Of a stretch of DNA of 64,000 nucleotides, positions 12,199 to 24,800 are shown piece by piece. This stretch comes from Parasponia andersonii (lineage: Eukaryota; Streptophyta; Magnoliopsida; Rosales; Cannabaceae), in NCBI GenBank assembly GCA_002914805.1, contig JXTB01000236.1, positions 514,050 to 578,049 of the forward strand, in the 5' to 3' direction. Below the pieces are notes generated by a model. It was given only the letters and a program-made list of their open reading frames with translations, made no database searches and was not told the origin of the DNA. The translations under genes and the position numbers were made by a program. How positions within the stretch are numbered: the first letter of the stretch is position 1; the number at the start of each line of letters is the position of its first letter.

Positions 12199-14556
12199 AT
12201 AAATATAATGATCTGAATATAAACTTTTGATTCATTCAATTCAATTTACACAGTATATATATGTCACGGCCTAAAACTCGGACTAGTGACAGAAGGGGAA
12301 TTTTATAAAGGTGGGAAATTCCTTAATTTATTTGAAAAGTATTAAAAGTTCTAGTTTTTATAAAAATGGTCTATTTAAATAAAATAATCGGAATTCCATC
12401 CCGTAAACCACTCTCACAGTTCGTATACACCATTAAACATGGATTGAACAATTATTTGAAAACACAAAATTAAATATAAAACCCAGCATCATCATCATCC
12501 ACAACAGAAGTCAAACACCAGAATGACATACATAAGTTTGCAGACAAAATAGAAAGCAGTAATCTTGGTTCAATGCTAACATAAAATCCAAATAGTCCAA
12601 AGACTACGACAACAATTTCTAGTATTACCAAGAGACGAACTGCAATTCGGATGACCTCTTACTCCTCTTGATCACCAAGATAGCACTGGACACCACCTGA
12701 GGAAGAAGGTAGGGGGATGAGCATACAATGCCCAATAGGAAAATAGTTACCTCGAAGAAAAACAGTTTAGTGATAGAAATCTCCTGCATGGTTAGTTCAA
12801 ATCCAAAACATACATATATATATATAATCCAAACTGGGAGCTAATATATATAAAACAGTGTAATCAAAACCATCAATCCATATGCACATGACACAAATCA
12901 ACCCATATTCATGAGCTCACATCCTCTCATCTGTGGAAACCCAGGATGATGGCACTAAGTATACCTAACAGCTGCCTAATACCTAAGCCCATATCCGGAG
13001 GGGACACCCATGTATCGCCTACCAAACTTAGAGAGGCAACCGAATTGCCTACACCTGCCAAATGGGGAGGTAATCAGAAGTAACAAGATCTCGCGCGAGT
13101 TTACGGACTTTCACCGACGGTGAGGTATGTAGTGCCACACTGTAAAATCCACAATGCTAACACGGTGCTCATGTATGATCTTATAACACGTGCAATACAG
13201 AATTGAAGTGTAAAAACTACTGTACTCTGGTTTTTCAATAAAATATGCATAATAGGGTTTTATAGAAAAACGGACAGCATAACGGCCCTATTTTTGATAT
13301 ACCCAAAATAACTTGCACACAGCAAACTCCCAGAGCAGTACAGTATATATATCGTATAATCAGATTCCATCACATATAATTCAAATCATTAAAAATACAT
13401 TTGTTCTTATATGCTGCAGAAAATAAGTTTTAACTCAAAAACGGTATAAAACGAAAGTAACTAAACCCCTACCTCACAAGAATAGCAATACCATGCTATT
13501 GAGTCTTCAAGGTGTCGTTGACGATCGCCTGGAAGGTCAGGAACTAATTCCAAACTCTCGATCGTCTTCTTGCCAAAATCTAACTTCTCACTGGGGCTTT
13601 AATTCCACAAACGGACTTCTTCACTGAATTCCTAGCACCCAAAATAGCTAGGTTAGACATATAACTTGTCCAATTCGGGTCCGAGCTTACACTGGACCGG
13701 TGGCACGTAAAACGAGACACAATCTTGACTGTCTGATTTCAATTTTCGTACCGATCACCAAACCACACAATATATATTTATCAAACTTTTCAATTTTCCG
13801 AGTACATTCCAAAAATAAACTCAAAAACACAATCCAATGACAGGATCGAAAAATAAAATTTAAAAACTCAAAATACCCAAAAATGGTAATTTTTTATTCG
13901 GACAGTATGGGGTTAAGATATATATACCTTGATGATACTTGCGACGATACAAATCCAACTGGACTGGTTGGAGGCCGAATGGTGGCCGGAATCGTCGTCG
14001 GCGGCCAAGAATCCGAAATGGGTCAAACGACTTTTTCTTCTTCTCTAGCGACGGCGAGCTCTTCCGGCAGTCGCTGCTGCTCGACGTTGGCTCGTGATGG
14101 CCTGGGGAGAACTCGCCGGCAGTTTGTTCGTCCGGACGAAGCTTGGGCAACGGCGCGGCTTCCTTCGACCAAGAGTGAGAGAGACGAGGGAGAGAGAGAA
14201 AAACAAAAACAGGGGGGAGAGACGGGTGTGAGAGAGAGAAAAAGGCAAATATATATATATATATAATCTGATTTTTTTTTTAAATCTGGTCAAAAGACCA
14301 TTTTGCCCCTGTAAAAACTCGGTTTTTACAATATATATATACACATCATGGTTCCTAAAAATAAGAAGTAAATATAAAACCGATTTTAAAATACAAAAAA
14401 ACTATAGATACAACAAACTAGGGAAATATATGTGGAGATAAAATAGCAGTAGATTTTGATAAAATTGTTGAAATCAAATCTTTTAAATTTGAAAAGATTC
14501 AGGTGGTGAAGATTCTGGAGCTGGAGCTGTACGTGTGACGGAAGAATCGCTAATAC
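12199..14556 (-). repeat. 3' LTR of the copia element, interrupted
   Basis: The two outer pieces (12199-12261 and 14336-14556) line up with the uninterrupted right LTR at 18792-19085, including the shared stretches aatataaacttttgattcat and acacatcatggttcctaaa. Without the 2069-bp insertion plus duplicated 5 bases the LTR would be about 285 bp. Confidence 0.9.
12262..14330. mobile_element. Solo LTR of a Tekay-like Ty3/gypsy element
   Basis: The insert starts TGTCACGGCCTAAAACTCGG and ends AACTCGGTTTTTACA, so it has TG...CA ends, and it is flanked by the 5-base direct repeat atata (12257-12261 and 14331-14335; this is low-complexity, so weak alone). It interrupts an LTR whose second copy shows the empty site. 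Length (about 2.07 kb) and internal blocks such as 'ggatgagcatacaatgcccaataggaaaatagtt' in pieces at 12714-12750 match long LTRs of Tekay/Del chromoviruses. There is no internal region, hence a solo LTR left by recombination. Overlapping frames of 96-127 aa at 13860-14344 are LTR sequence, rich in Arg/Ser and dinucleotide repeats, not genes. Orientation was not settled. Confidence 0.82.
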
Positions 14557-16049
14557 GCCCCCGCAAGACGGTGCTCCCACTGGAGATACCGATCTTGGAA
14601 CGTAATTTGTGAAATGTGAGAGAAGGAAGAGGCTTAGTAAGAGCATCAACTAGTTGATCTTTAGAGGATATGTGAGACACGATAAAGGACCCTCGAGCCA
14701 CATGATTACGAACAAAATGATAGTCAATGGAGATATGCTTCATGCGTGAGTGAAATATAGGATTGACTGAAAGATACGTTGCACCTATATTATCACAAAA
14801 GATCTGTGGAGTTGATAAACAGGGAACTTGTAATTCACCAAGTAAATTTTTGACCCAAAGTATCTCCGCAGCACAGGATGCAAGAGCCCGACATTCTGCT
14901 TCGGTGGAAGAACGGACAATGGATTTTTGCTTCTTGGAACACCATGAAATCGCGTTACCACTAAGATAGACGATGTACGCAGAAGTAGACGACCGATCAT
15001 CGCGATTGCCTGCCCAATCGGCATCAGTAAAGGCAGTAACACACAACTGTTGACTACATCTGAGAAAGAGACCATGGTGTATGGTATATTTCAAGTAACG
15101 TAAAATCCATTTTGCTGCAGACCAATGCGTTTCGGTAGGAGAGTGCATGAATTGTGACAATTTATTGACTGCATAAGACACGTCAGGACGAGTGAGTGAC
15201 AAATATTGAAGAGCTCCAACTACCTGGCGAAACTTGGATGCATCTGCTGGCATAGAGCTATCATTTAGCTGAAGAGAATGGGTAGAGCACATAGGTGTGG
15301 TGCACTCTTTAGCACCAATCATATTGGTCCGGTTTAATAAGTCACTAATATACTTGTGTTGAGTCAAAAGTAGCCCAGATTTGGTTGGCAAAACTTCAAT
15401 ACCAAGAAAGTAGTGAAGATCACCAAGGTCATTGATAAAGAAACGAGTGGCCAGTGCTTGCAAGAATTGAGTGAGAAATGTGTCATCATTGTTGGTGACA
15501 ATCAAATCATCTACATAGACCAAAAAATAAAGAGTAATAGCATTTTTATGATAAATGAAAAGGGAGGTATCACTGCGAGAGTTACCAAAGCCGTATGAGA
15601 GAAGAAATCCTTTGAGCTCAGTATACCAAGCTCGAGGAGATTGTTTAAGACCATAAATTGCTTTTCTTAGTTTGCAAACATAGTTAGGATTGTTATGATC
15701 AACGAAACCTGACGGTTGCTGCATAAAAACTTCTTCAGATAGTGTTCCATGAAGAAAATCATTATTGACGTCCAATTGACGTAGAGGCCAGTCATTGGAC
15801 AAGGCGATGGTAAGAATAAGGCGAATAGTCGTTGGCTTAATAACTGGGCTAAACGTATTATGAAAATCGACACCAAGATGTTGGTTGATGAAATCCCTTG
15901 GCAACAAGACAAGCTTTATACTTGTAAATGGAGCCATCAGCGTGACGTTTAATTCGGAAAACCCATTTACAACCAACAATATTTTGAGTAGGTGAAGGAG
16001 GACCATTCAACACTTTTAGTGGCTTGTGTAACACATGTGGGTTCAACAC
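14483..16049 (-). pseudogene. Copia reverse transcriptase and RNase H
   Basis: The 507-residue minus frame (14483-16006) carries RT motifs LRQLDVNNDFLHG, YGLKQSPRAWY, the catalytic YVDDLIVTNND, and LHYFLGIEV, then RNase H motifs TDADWAGNRDDRSSTSAY and SSTEAECRALA, ending near DALTKPLP. The true N-terminal RT piece (VGCKWVFRIKRHADG...LVAKGFHQ) lies in another frame at 15858-16049, so a frameshift sits near 15895. Catalytic aspartates are kept. The linker usually found between integrase and this point (about 35 residues) is missing, which indicates a deletion near 16010-16030. The enzyme would copy element RNA into DNA; it is not expressed as a full polyprotein here. Confidence 0.92.
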
Positions 16050-17526
16050 AGTCTGGGAGAGGATGGTTAGTGGTTGTTTGATAGAGACGTTTGGGCTTGA
16101 ATATGTTGTTTTTAGATCTCGTTGTCATGGGATGAGAAGAAGGCTTCAGAGCGGATAAAGGTGGATTGGTTTGTATAAAAGAGACCGAAAGTTGTGATGA
16201 GGAAGTAATCGGAGGATTATCTGCAACAAGAGAACTAGAGATAGCAAGTGAGGAAGAGATGTTAGTAGAAGGGAAAAGATTATGTGCGGAAGTACCCGAT
16301 CCAACAGAGAGAAGCGGAGATGAAGCTGTGAATGGTCGTGGTAGGGTATGCAAGGGAGCGGTCATGATTGTCTCTACAGGTGGTTGTTGCACAGCAGTAG
16401 TCAGGGACGTGGTTTGAGAAGGAAAAGAAGTGGCAGGGAAGTTCCAAGCATTTGTAATAGAAGAGAAGTCAAAAAATTCAAGGGAAGAAGATTTTGAAAA
16501 AGGAAATTCAGTTTCAACAAACCTAACATGACGAGATGTGTAAACTTTATTTGTTGTAATATCCAAACAAAAATATGCACTTTGGTTAATAGAATAACCA
16601 AGAAAAATACATGGAGAAGATTTAGGTTCAAGTTTATTGGAGTTATATGGTTTTAACCAGGGAAAGCATAGACAACCAAAAACTTTCAATTTATTATAAT
16701 TTGGTTTCTGATTAAATAATTTTTCATAAGGAGAAAAGAAATTAAGTATAAGAGTGGGAAGACGATTAATTAAATATACCGCAGTTAGAAAAGCATAAGA
16801 CCAATACTTAAGAGGAAGTTTCGCTTGATAAAGAAGAGTTAAGCCTGTGTCAACTATGTGTTTATGACGTCTTTCAGCAATGCCATTGTATTGAGGCGTG
16901 TGAGGTGGTGTTTTAAGATGCTGAATGCCCATTGTGCTAAGAAAATCTTTTAAAGCAGTATATTCACTACCACCATCTGAGTAAACAGAGATAATTGACC
17001 GTTTAAAAAAAATTTCAACAACAGCTCTATATTGACAAAAAATAGTAAACACGTCAGATTTTAAACGTAAAGGATAGAGCCAAATATATTTAGTAAAATG
17101 ATCAATAAAAATTACGTAATAAGAAAAGCCATCAACTGATTGAATAGGAAAGGGTCCCCAAACATCAGTATAAATTAAATCAAGAGGACCACGACTTTCT
17201 AAAGTAGATTCGCCAAATGGTAAACGTTGGCTTTTATTACAAAGACATGATTCACACATAAAGGTCGAAGAAATAGATGAAGAAAGTGACACTACACCAG
17301 AGTTAACAAGAGATTTAAATATTTTTAAAGATGGATGACCAAGACGTCCATGCCATATTACCGGAGAGGCAGAAACCGTGACACCAGTAGAGAGAGCCAC
17401 AGCTTGGCTATGATATGCATTTTCTACCGTCGGCCATTCATAGAGATCATGACGATTCTTTCCGCGGAGTATTGGAGCTCCCGTACATAAATCCTTGACT
17501 ACAAAATAGGAGGGAAAAAAATTCAA
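15967..17526 (-). pseudogene. Copia integrase region
   Basis: The 519-residue frame includes the GAG_pre-integrase segment (WHGRLGHPSLKIFKSLVNSG, then CESCLCNKSQRLPF as the zinc-binding part), then the integrase core. The DDE residues can be seen: D in YTDVWGPFP, D in SVYSDGGSEY, and E in NGIAERRHKHIVD. Downstream are FGCLCFPWLKPY and YKCYFLGY-like motifs (CIFLGYSINQSAYFC) and a long Ser/Pro-rich linker. The frame runs out at the junction with RT. Upstream it overlaps the gag-protease frame by 80 bases in another phase, marking one more frameshift. Confidence 0.92.
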
Positions 17527-18722
17527 TAGAAGTGTGGTTAGATTGACAGAATTTTGAAACAGATATTAAATTTTGTTTAATAGAGGGTACACATAAAACA
17601 TTTGATAAATTGAAGAAAGGAAAAAAGGAGATAGAGCCAATATGAGTGATTTGTAAACCTGACCCATCACCAATTTGAATGTCATCAGGGCCCTCGTAAG
17701 GTTGATGTAGAGATAGGTTTGACATTTGAGAAGTAACATGATGAGATGCCCCGGAATCGACTATCCATGGATTTTGAGCAGAAGAAGATGTGGTGACATG
17801 ATTAGCAGAAGGTCGTTGAGAACGGAGGTGAGGAAAATGCTTGTAACATTTCTTGGCATCATGTCCGCGCTTGTTGCAAAACTGACAGACAACTGGAGTT
17901 GAAGTGGGTTGATTGGGTGTATATGGTTTGATAGGAGGAGAGGGATTAGGAAGTAGACCAGGAGCTGGAGAAGGAAAATTGGGCTTGGGAAAATGATGAG
18001 AGGGTGGAGAGTGTTTGGCTATATTTGCATTGGGTGGTGTGGAATCTGAATTTTGGTTTTCATTGTGAATGAGGAAAGTTTCATGATCGATGATCTTATC
18101 AAACAATTCTTTGAACGGAACCACAGAGTCTCGAGTCCGCATGGCTATAATGAGGTCGTTGTAGGCAGGGCCAAGGCCACGAGTTGCATAGATAAGGAGA
18201 TCAGCATCACTTGGAGGGTCACCAAGAGCAGTAAGTTCATCTGCAATCTGTTTGATAGAGACAAGAAAGTCAGTAATAGAGAGAGAGCCACGAGTAATCA
18301 TAGCAAGTTATCCTTAAGATAAATCATATGGGTGGTTGATCACTTGGCATAAAGACGAGAGAGGCGAGTCCACGCTTCATGACTTGATTTAGCAGATGAG
18401 ACGAGTGGAATAACAGAGTCACTTAATGAGGTAAGAATGGCGTGAAGAATGAGCTGGTCCTGATGACACCAAGGAAGGTGAGTCGGATTTGTAATGGTGG
18501 TATCATTTTGAATCACTGTCGGTGGTGGGCACCGAAATGCGCCGTCAATGTAGCCGAGAAGATCGAGACCAAAGAGCAGGGCAGTAAATTGAGCTTTCCA
18601 GGAGAAGTAATTAAACTTTGTGAGTTTAACAAGGAGTTGAGCTGCAGCGTTGATAGTGATGAGACTAGGAGATGAAGTGGTCGGTACAGTAACAACATAA
18701 GTGGTAGAAGATTCAGATGCCA
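17447..18722 (-). pseudogene. Copia gag and protease
   Basis: Gag starts at 18722 with MASESSTTYVV, and the first piece (to 18340) has the YFSWKAQFTALLFG and LGYIDGAFRCPPP motifs of copia gag (UBN2-like). A TGA stop at 18340-18342 and a change of frame break it; the second piece (18301-17447) continues with SITDFLVSIKQIADELTALG and has a full CCHC knuckle, CQFCNKRGHDAKKC (about 17865-17905), and the protease active site WIVDSGASHHVT. The protease would process the polyprotein. Split in two frames, so inactive. Confidence 0.9.
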
Positions 18723-18776
18723 TGTTAAGGAAAGGGAAAAAAAAATGAAGGTTTTGGATCAAACTCGTTAGAGAAA

Positions 18777-18787
18777 GGCTCTTGATA
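18777..18787 (-). other. Copia primer-binding site
   Basis: Directly inside the 5' LTR, the minus strand reads TATCAAGAGCC, one base longer than the usual TATCAGAGCC that pairs with the 3' end of initiator tRNA-Met. It fixes the inner edge of the right LTR. Confidence 0.7.
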
Positions 18788-18791
18788 CATA

Positions 18792-19085
18792 ATAAATATA
18801 ATGATATGAATATAAACTTTTGATTCATTCAATTCATCAATTTACACGGTATACATATATATATACACATCATGGTTCCTAAAAACAAGAAGTAATGTAA
18901 AACCGATTTTAAAATGCAAAAAAAACTACATATACAACAAACTAGAGAAATATATGTGGGGATAAAATAAGAGTAGATTTTGATGAAATTGTTGAAATCA
19001 AATCTTTCAAATTTGAAGAGATTCAGGTGGCGAAGATTCTGGAACTAGAGCTGAACGTGTGACGGAAAAATCGTTAATACACCAA
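18792..19085 (-). repeat. 5' LTR of the copia element
   Basis: This 294-bp repeat matches the split left copy. Its outer end on the minus strand reads TTGGTGTATTAACGATTTTTCC, next to the target-site copy accat at 19086-19090. Confidence 0.9.
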
Positions 19086-19101
19086 ACCATAATTATAAGG
19101 C

Positions 19102-19245
19102 ATTAAAAATTCTATATAATTTAATTTCAACTTCATATAACTTAATTTCTTTAACTTTTAGTCTTGAAATTGTATTAAAAATTCTATATAATTTAATTTC
19201 AGCTTCATATAACTTAATTTCTTTAATTTTTAGTCTTGAAATTTG
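19102..19245. repeat. 72-bp tandem duplication
   Basis: The block attaaaaattctatataatt...cttgaaatt starts at 19102 and again at 19174 with few differences; a third partial copy follows near 19262. Confidence 0.7.
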
Positions 19246-19340
19246 GATTTAAGGTTTATAGGAACTTTGTATAATTTAATTTCTTTATGTTTAGTCTTTT
19301 TATCCTTGTGACCTCGAATAGATGAGACTGAATCTACTAC

Positions 19341-19552
19341 TGCATCAGATGTAGGACTTGGTATTTAGACAAATTATACCAATATATACAATTATTTGCA
19401 TGATTAACACGTAATTCAATTTACTCCTCAGAATGTATTAAATTCCAATGACAGCTGCATCAGATGCATCAGATGTAGGACTTAGTATTCGGACAAATTA
19501 TACTATACATACGATGCATGATTAACACATGATTCGATTTACTCCTCATAAT
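19341..19552. repeat. Diverged 124-bp tandem duplication
   Basis: tgcatcagatgtaggactt starts at 19341 and 19465; both copies go on with ..gacaaattatac.. and end in gattaacac.tgattc.atttactcctca. In front of the second copy the hexamer pattern gcatca is doubled. Confidence 0.6.
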
Positions 19553-21846
19553 TCACTTCAACGGCATATGAACCTTAACTAGTCTTAGTGCTTTTATCTG
19601 CTTAAAAAATTGTATAGAGACTCATTTGATCAATGGTCACAAGAAAGTGTCAGTATTGGATGTTAGGATCTTGCATTGTATTATTTTCAAATTACCATAA
19701 CCACGAACGTTACAAGTATATGCCATAAAAGTATTAATAATGACTTTTAGAGTCCACTGTAGCAGGCAATTTCAATCCAAGCGAAAGTAGAAATTTAAAT
19801 GGTTAAAAAGATTGTTAGGTTTTGTTTTTCGTATCTTATGTCAAAATTAGTGGTTTAGCAGTAATTGAATTTCATAGTATGCATTTCATAGGTCCAAAGT
19901 ATTTTTATAAGCTAACGCATTGGAAAAAAGACTTTTGTGTTTTGAAGAATGCCCTTAGTATGTCATGACAAATAATCTGATTGTCATAATATTACTTATA
20001 TTCTCGTTGTCTTAGTATTTAAGTTCATTAACCATTTGTCATGACAAGCTAAATTATGTTGTGACATTGGTTAGTTGATTCACATTGTTTCGCTTCTGAT
20101 ATTGCTCTGTTTTGCAGCCTAAATTGCTGTCTAATTCTTGGTTTCATCTTGACAACTGAGTAAATGTGTAAATGTCATGACATTCTTATTTTTATTTTAA
20201 AGTTCGTTACTCAATGCCATGACAAACTATGAGATTGTTGTGACGTTCTAGGTCATACTTTTTATGAGACTTTAATTATCATTTTTTTTTCCAGAAATTG
20301 CATAAAAAAAGGATTTTCAGTGTGTGACCTAAGTAGAGCATATAAATAGAATGAGATGGTCATTCTATTTTCTTTAACCCTTTGAAAATATTGATATTCT
20401 TAGTTTATCATTTTGTATGATCAACAACAACAAAAAATATCTTCCGCGACCAGAATTTCTTTTTGCTTTTAACATGATTTCTTGAAGTTTGTTTTCCACA
20501 GAACATTGGGCCGATTTTTTAAGTTACTTGACAGAAGTTTATTGGGAGCTTGAAGGGATTTCAAGTCCTTCATTGGTTGAGAAGGACCTCAACATCATCA
20601 AGTTGGTCATATCAACTCAAGTTCGAAGGGAATTCAAGCACACCTTATTGCAAGAGGGATCTCGCATTTGTAGCTGCTACCGAAGTGATTTTCTCAACAC
20701 TTGAGCTTGATTGGAGTTCAACAAGCATTCTACCCAGGGGAGCTGGTGGTTCGCAGCATCCTTCCTGCAAGGAGTGGAAATACCTAGAAGTGGCAACTGG
20801 ATGGAAGATTTAGAAATTATTGCATTAGACCTTTATTGTAATTCTATTTTGCTCTATAGTGAAATTTGCTCCCTGGGCTGTCCTATGGATGTAGACAGTG
20901 CTTTAGCATTGTTGAACCATATAAAAACCAGTCTCCTTTCACTCTCCTTGCTTAATCAGTAATTTGCATGAACTAAGCTCAAAAGAGATGGTAGAATTGA
21001 CTAAAATCAACACAAGGACACCATTTAGAATCTCAAGTCGGTGCAAACTGCAATAACATCATCACGCCTAACACTATTAATAGCCTTTGGCCATTGTCCT
21101 ACCATCAAATTGTCGAACCCAATAGTAAACCCAAGCAGCAACCGTGCTCACCAACATGCATTTTCATGTAATGCTTCAATCACCGTAATACAATATTACA
21201 AGATTACTTGAAATCAATTATAATATGCCACTGTATGATAATACTACAAAAATACCATGAAGTTTCTAACATAACATTGCACAATTAAAATATAAAATCA
21301 AAACTTTCTATCCAAAAAAAAAAAGATAAAATACGATTCAAAACTCAATACTATCTTTTTTTGCAGGTACAAAACTCGAATAATTTGTTGCATGTTTCTT
21401 CACTCGAGTTTCCGTGTTTCTGGCATGGCCAAAACTTAAACCTTGACAACAAGCAAAAAGCACATACGACAAACCAAACGAAAAAATTAAAAATAACATT
21501 CATGTACGATATGCATACAATAATAGGGATGATCGAAATACTTGTTAAAAGCTATCATACAACAAATAAGGACCAGGTTAATTAAACATATATCCAGGCA
21601 GTTTTAACAGCTAGTTCAGACCTATAAAGTTCCATGCAAAGAAATTACCTTGCCATTAACTAGGGTTCTTCAATCAAACCAGGATGACTTGTACAGAATC
21701 AGATCACTCTAAACCATAGCATACAGAATTACAGATCGGATCATACAAATACAGTTGTAATAAGAAGAGATTAGCAAACAAAGAGAAACAACAGAAGAAT
21801 CCACGAAAATAACTCGATAAAATTATTCTAAAGGTCATCGTGGTTG

Positions 21847-24800
21847 CTACTGGATAGATTCACCTCCATTCTCTTCTTCACCTTTTGCTGCCTCTCCTAT
21901 GGATGAGGATTCTTGTGTATTTCCCATTCCCATAACCTCACCAGGAGGTGGGTGATCAAACTTGCAGGTCGGGCCATACTTGCATGCGCCGGTTTTCAGA
22001 TAGTACGGGCAGATGATGGAACCCTGTCAAAATGCACCCCTTCCATGAGTATTCTTGTAAGCTATCTCAGTCTAGCGCAAATATAAATACCTAGATTAAA
22101 GAAGAAAATCTTCTACGAAAATTAATTATAATTCTGTCTTGACGCTATCTTGCAGAATAGGTAAGTTCAGTTCAGTTGCATGTCCTACCACAAAAGTTTC
22201 TTTCTTAAATTATTAGGCTAGTACAAGACCAAAGGAATTCTTGAGGTGCTGGACAATTAGGAGTTGCAATACAGGAGGCCCTCATTTTGTCCAACTGAAT
22301 CAAGCTGTTAAATACGAATTACAATTAAAAGTAACATAAAAGCTAAAACAACCATCAGCTACGCAAATAAACAACATCTAGCTAATTTTCTCATTCACCC
22401 TAAGTTCAAAGAACAAAGCAACCATCAAGATTTATTAAAAAATCTGCTAAGACCAACGGAATGAAAATGGAGAATATGGAGAATATTATTGAGATGGAAA
22501 GAGAAATACAGGACACCCAGGTTGTTCGAGAGCCTGGCCTCTCCACAAATGTTCCCACTACCTTCCTACCTTCTTCCCTGCCCATTCTCTCTCATTTATC
22601 TCCCTTTCCCCTCTAACTAATTCTCTTACCTCCCTCTAACAAACTCCTCGTTACATAACTCCCTTCCCATAAGCTACCCGAGCTCTCTTTGACCAAACTG
22701 CCACTTAAGATGACAACAACGCTCCCACATCATTGCCTTTGTGTGTGTTGTCCAGTGAGGTTGCCTGACCAGGTGGATGTGGCCGTCGCTTCCTACACCT
22801 CACATAAGTAACGAAGAGTTTGGCATAAGCAATGTCATCAAAACTTTCCCAAGTAGCCTCAAAGTTTGGCAGCAACATCATTTGATCTGAACTTCCACCA
22901 TTTGCCAACCGCCTTTAGTAAGTTAGTAGACACCACATAGAGCTTCGGGACAAACCTACAATTCCAAGTCGGCAGAGAGCTAGATCGGTAGAGGTTGAGG
23001 TGTGTGAGTCGGACCAAGAGCGGGATGAAGCAAAGAAACATGGAAGACGGGGTGGATAGCAGCTATTGGTGGCAACTGAAGGCGATACGCAACTTAGTCA
23101 ATGCGAGCTAAAATAAGGTATGGTCCATAGTAGCGAGGTGAGAGCTTCCCATTCCGCCGTTTAGCCAGGTACTGCTGCTAATATGGGCAGAGCTTGAGGT
23201 AAACCAAGTCATCAACCTGGAAAGTGAGCTCCCGTTGCTTCCCGTCAGCCCAATATTTCATCTTTTGCTGAGCCTTGGCAAGGTGAGATTTCAGGTCATC
23301 TAAAATAGCATCATGATCCTCAAGTTGTTGGGCAACAACCAAGATCAATGCCGAACCGGGTTCATATCGGATTGTAGGGGGTGGGTCACGATGATTGAAG
23401 GCCTGGAATGGAGTTGTTTGAGTGGTCGTGTGAAAGCTAGTGTTATACCAATATTCAAACCAAGGCAGCCAATTGGACCATTGGCGTGGCTTGGCAAACG
23501 CAAAACATCGGAGATCGTCGAACAACTCATTGATGACGAGAATGGGGAACTTGTCTGGCACAGTCCATCGGTTCAAGGCACAGTAATCAATAAAAAGTGC
23601 CAACTACCATCCTTGCGGACAAGCAAGATGTGGTTGGAATACGGATGAGTGCTTGGCTAGATGATTCCCACAGCGAGCATTTCACCTGAGTCGTTCGATT
23701 TCTTCCTTTTTCAGCTAGGGGTATCAATATGGCCAAACACTGATAGGTGGAACCCCATCCTTGAGAATGACAGAATGGTCTTTGGTACAATTGGGAGGTA
23801 AACCAAAAGGCATATCAAATACACAGGCATACTTGTCGAGAACCAACTGGACACTAGGAGTGGAAGGGCGGGGTGCTAGTGTTGGAGCCAAAATTACTTA
23901 ACTCAAGGAGCATCCCTTGACCTTCATGGTGCGGTGTGCGCATCATTACTTTGAGGGAGACTAAACTTTTGCAAAGCCCAAGATCTAAACTTTTGCAAAG
24001 CCCAAGATCACCTTGTAAGACCACCACCATATTCCCACTGAGAACATCATCAAGATCTAAACTTTTGCAAATCCCAGGATCTAAACTTTTGCAAAGCGAG
24101 CCACTGCATATTACCCAATTAATTTGCATATTACCCAAAGAAGTGAGCCACTGCATGCCCAGAATGACATCGGCACTCCCGAGTTCCGAAGGAAAGAAGT
24201 CATCAACGACCCCAATGGATTGGAGGGTAAGGGCCACCCCTTTGCACACACCCGTACCACGCATGAATAAGCCCGTTCCCATATGAACCCCATACCCAAT
24301 GGTGGGTGCCAATGGAAATTGCAATTGGCGCACAATGTTAGTGGAGATAAAATTGTGTAGCACCACAATCGATAAGAACAATTTACCTCTCGGTGCCCAA
24401 TGTGCCCCTTTAGTTTCATGGACTTAGGAGGCATAAGGCCTACCACGGAGTTGATGGACAGACCTATTCATCCACCATAGCAGAGTCGTCGGTCGACGAG
24501 TCAGAAGAGTCATCGAGATTGGGGTCAACTTTGTTATCTTCATCGCCTTGAACAACCAGTACTTGCAGTTGTCGATTCTTGTAACGGTGGCCGATGGAGC
24601 ATTTTTCATCGCAACGATAGCATAAAGCTTTCTCACAACAGTGTTGGAGTTCGACTTTAGACAATCGACGAAAAGTAGGATTAGTGTGGGGTGGGGGGGC
24701 TGGAACTAGTTTGTCTGGTGATGCAGAAGGTTTGACCGAAGTTGGGAGCGTGATTTTTGTGTGGGTGATGGAAAAGGGAATGATGGTCTGACCGCATGTG

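Larger units (their letters stand above)
12199..19085 (-). mobile_element. RE1-like Ty1/copia LTR retrotransposon with a nested solo LTR
   Basis: Two matching LTRs flank a minus-strand gag-protease-integrase-RT-RNase H order, which is the copia order. The 5-base sequence accat occurs just outside both ends (12194-12198 and 19086-19090) and is a likely target-site duplication. The right (5') LTR is 18792-19085; the left (3') LTR is 12199-12261 plus 14336-14556, split by a solo LTR. Next to the 5' LTR lies a primer-binding site resembling the initiator tRNA-Met complement (TATCAAGAGCC on the minus strand), and next to the 3' LTR a G-rich tract (14557-14563). The coding region has several frameshifts and an internal deletion between integrase and RT, so the element is dead. 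LTR divergence looks like roughly 8% by eye. Confidence 0.92.
19091..21846. other. Intergenic region between copia element and the 3' end of HUA1
   Basis: No gene is recognised. It contains two local tandem duplications (19102-19245 and 19341-19552), repeats of the palindrome TGTCATGACA (19960-20250), and small open frames at 20489-20962 whose translations resemble no family I know and which overlap in three phases. The part just below 21847 should hold the HUA1 3' UTR. Confidence 0.6.

Noticed and set aside
13860..14344. Overlapping frames of 96-127 aa on both strands as possible genes
   Set aside because: They lie at one end of the Tekay-like solo LTR, have Arg/Ser and dinucleotide-repeat composition, and no conserved motif.
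22452..22804. TAAG as a 4-bp target duplication of chromovirus A
   Set aside because: The same bases follow the inner edge of the left LTR as well, so they may be part of the LTR.
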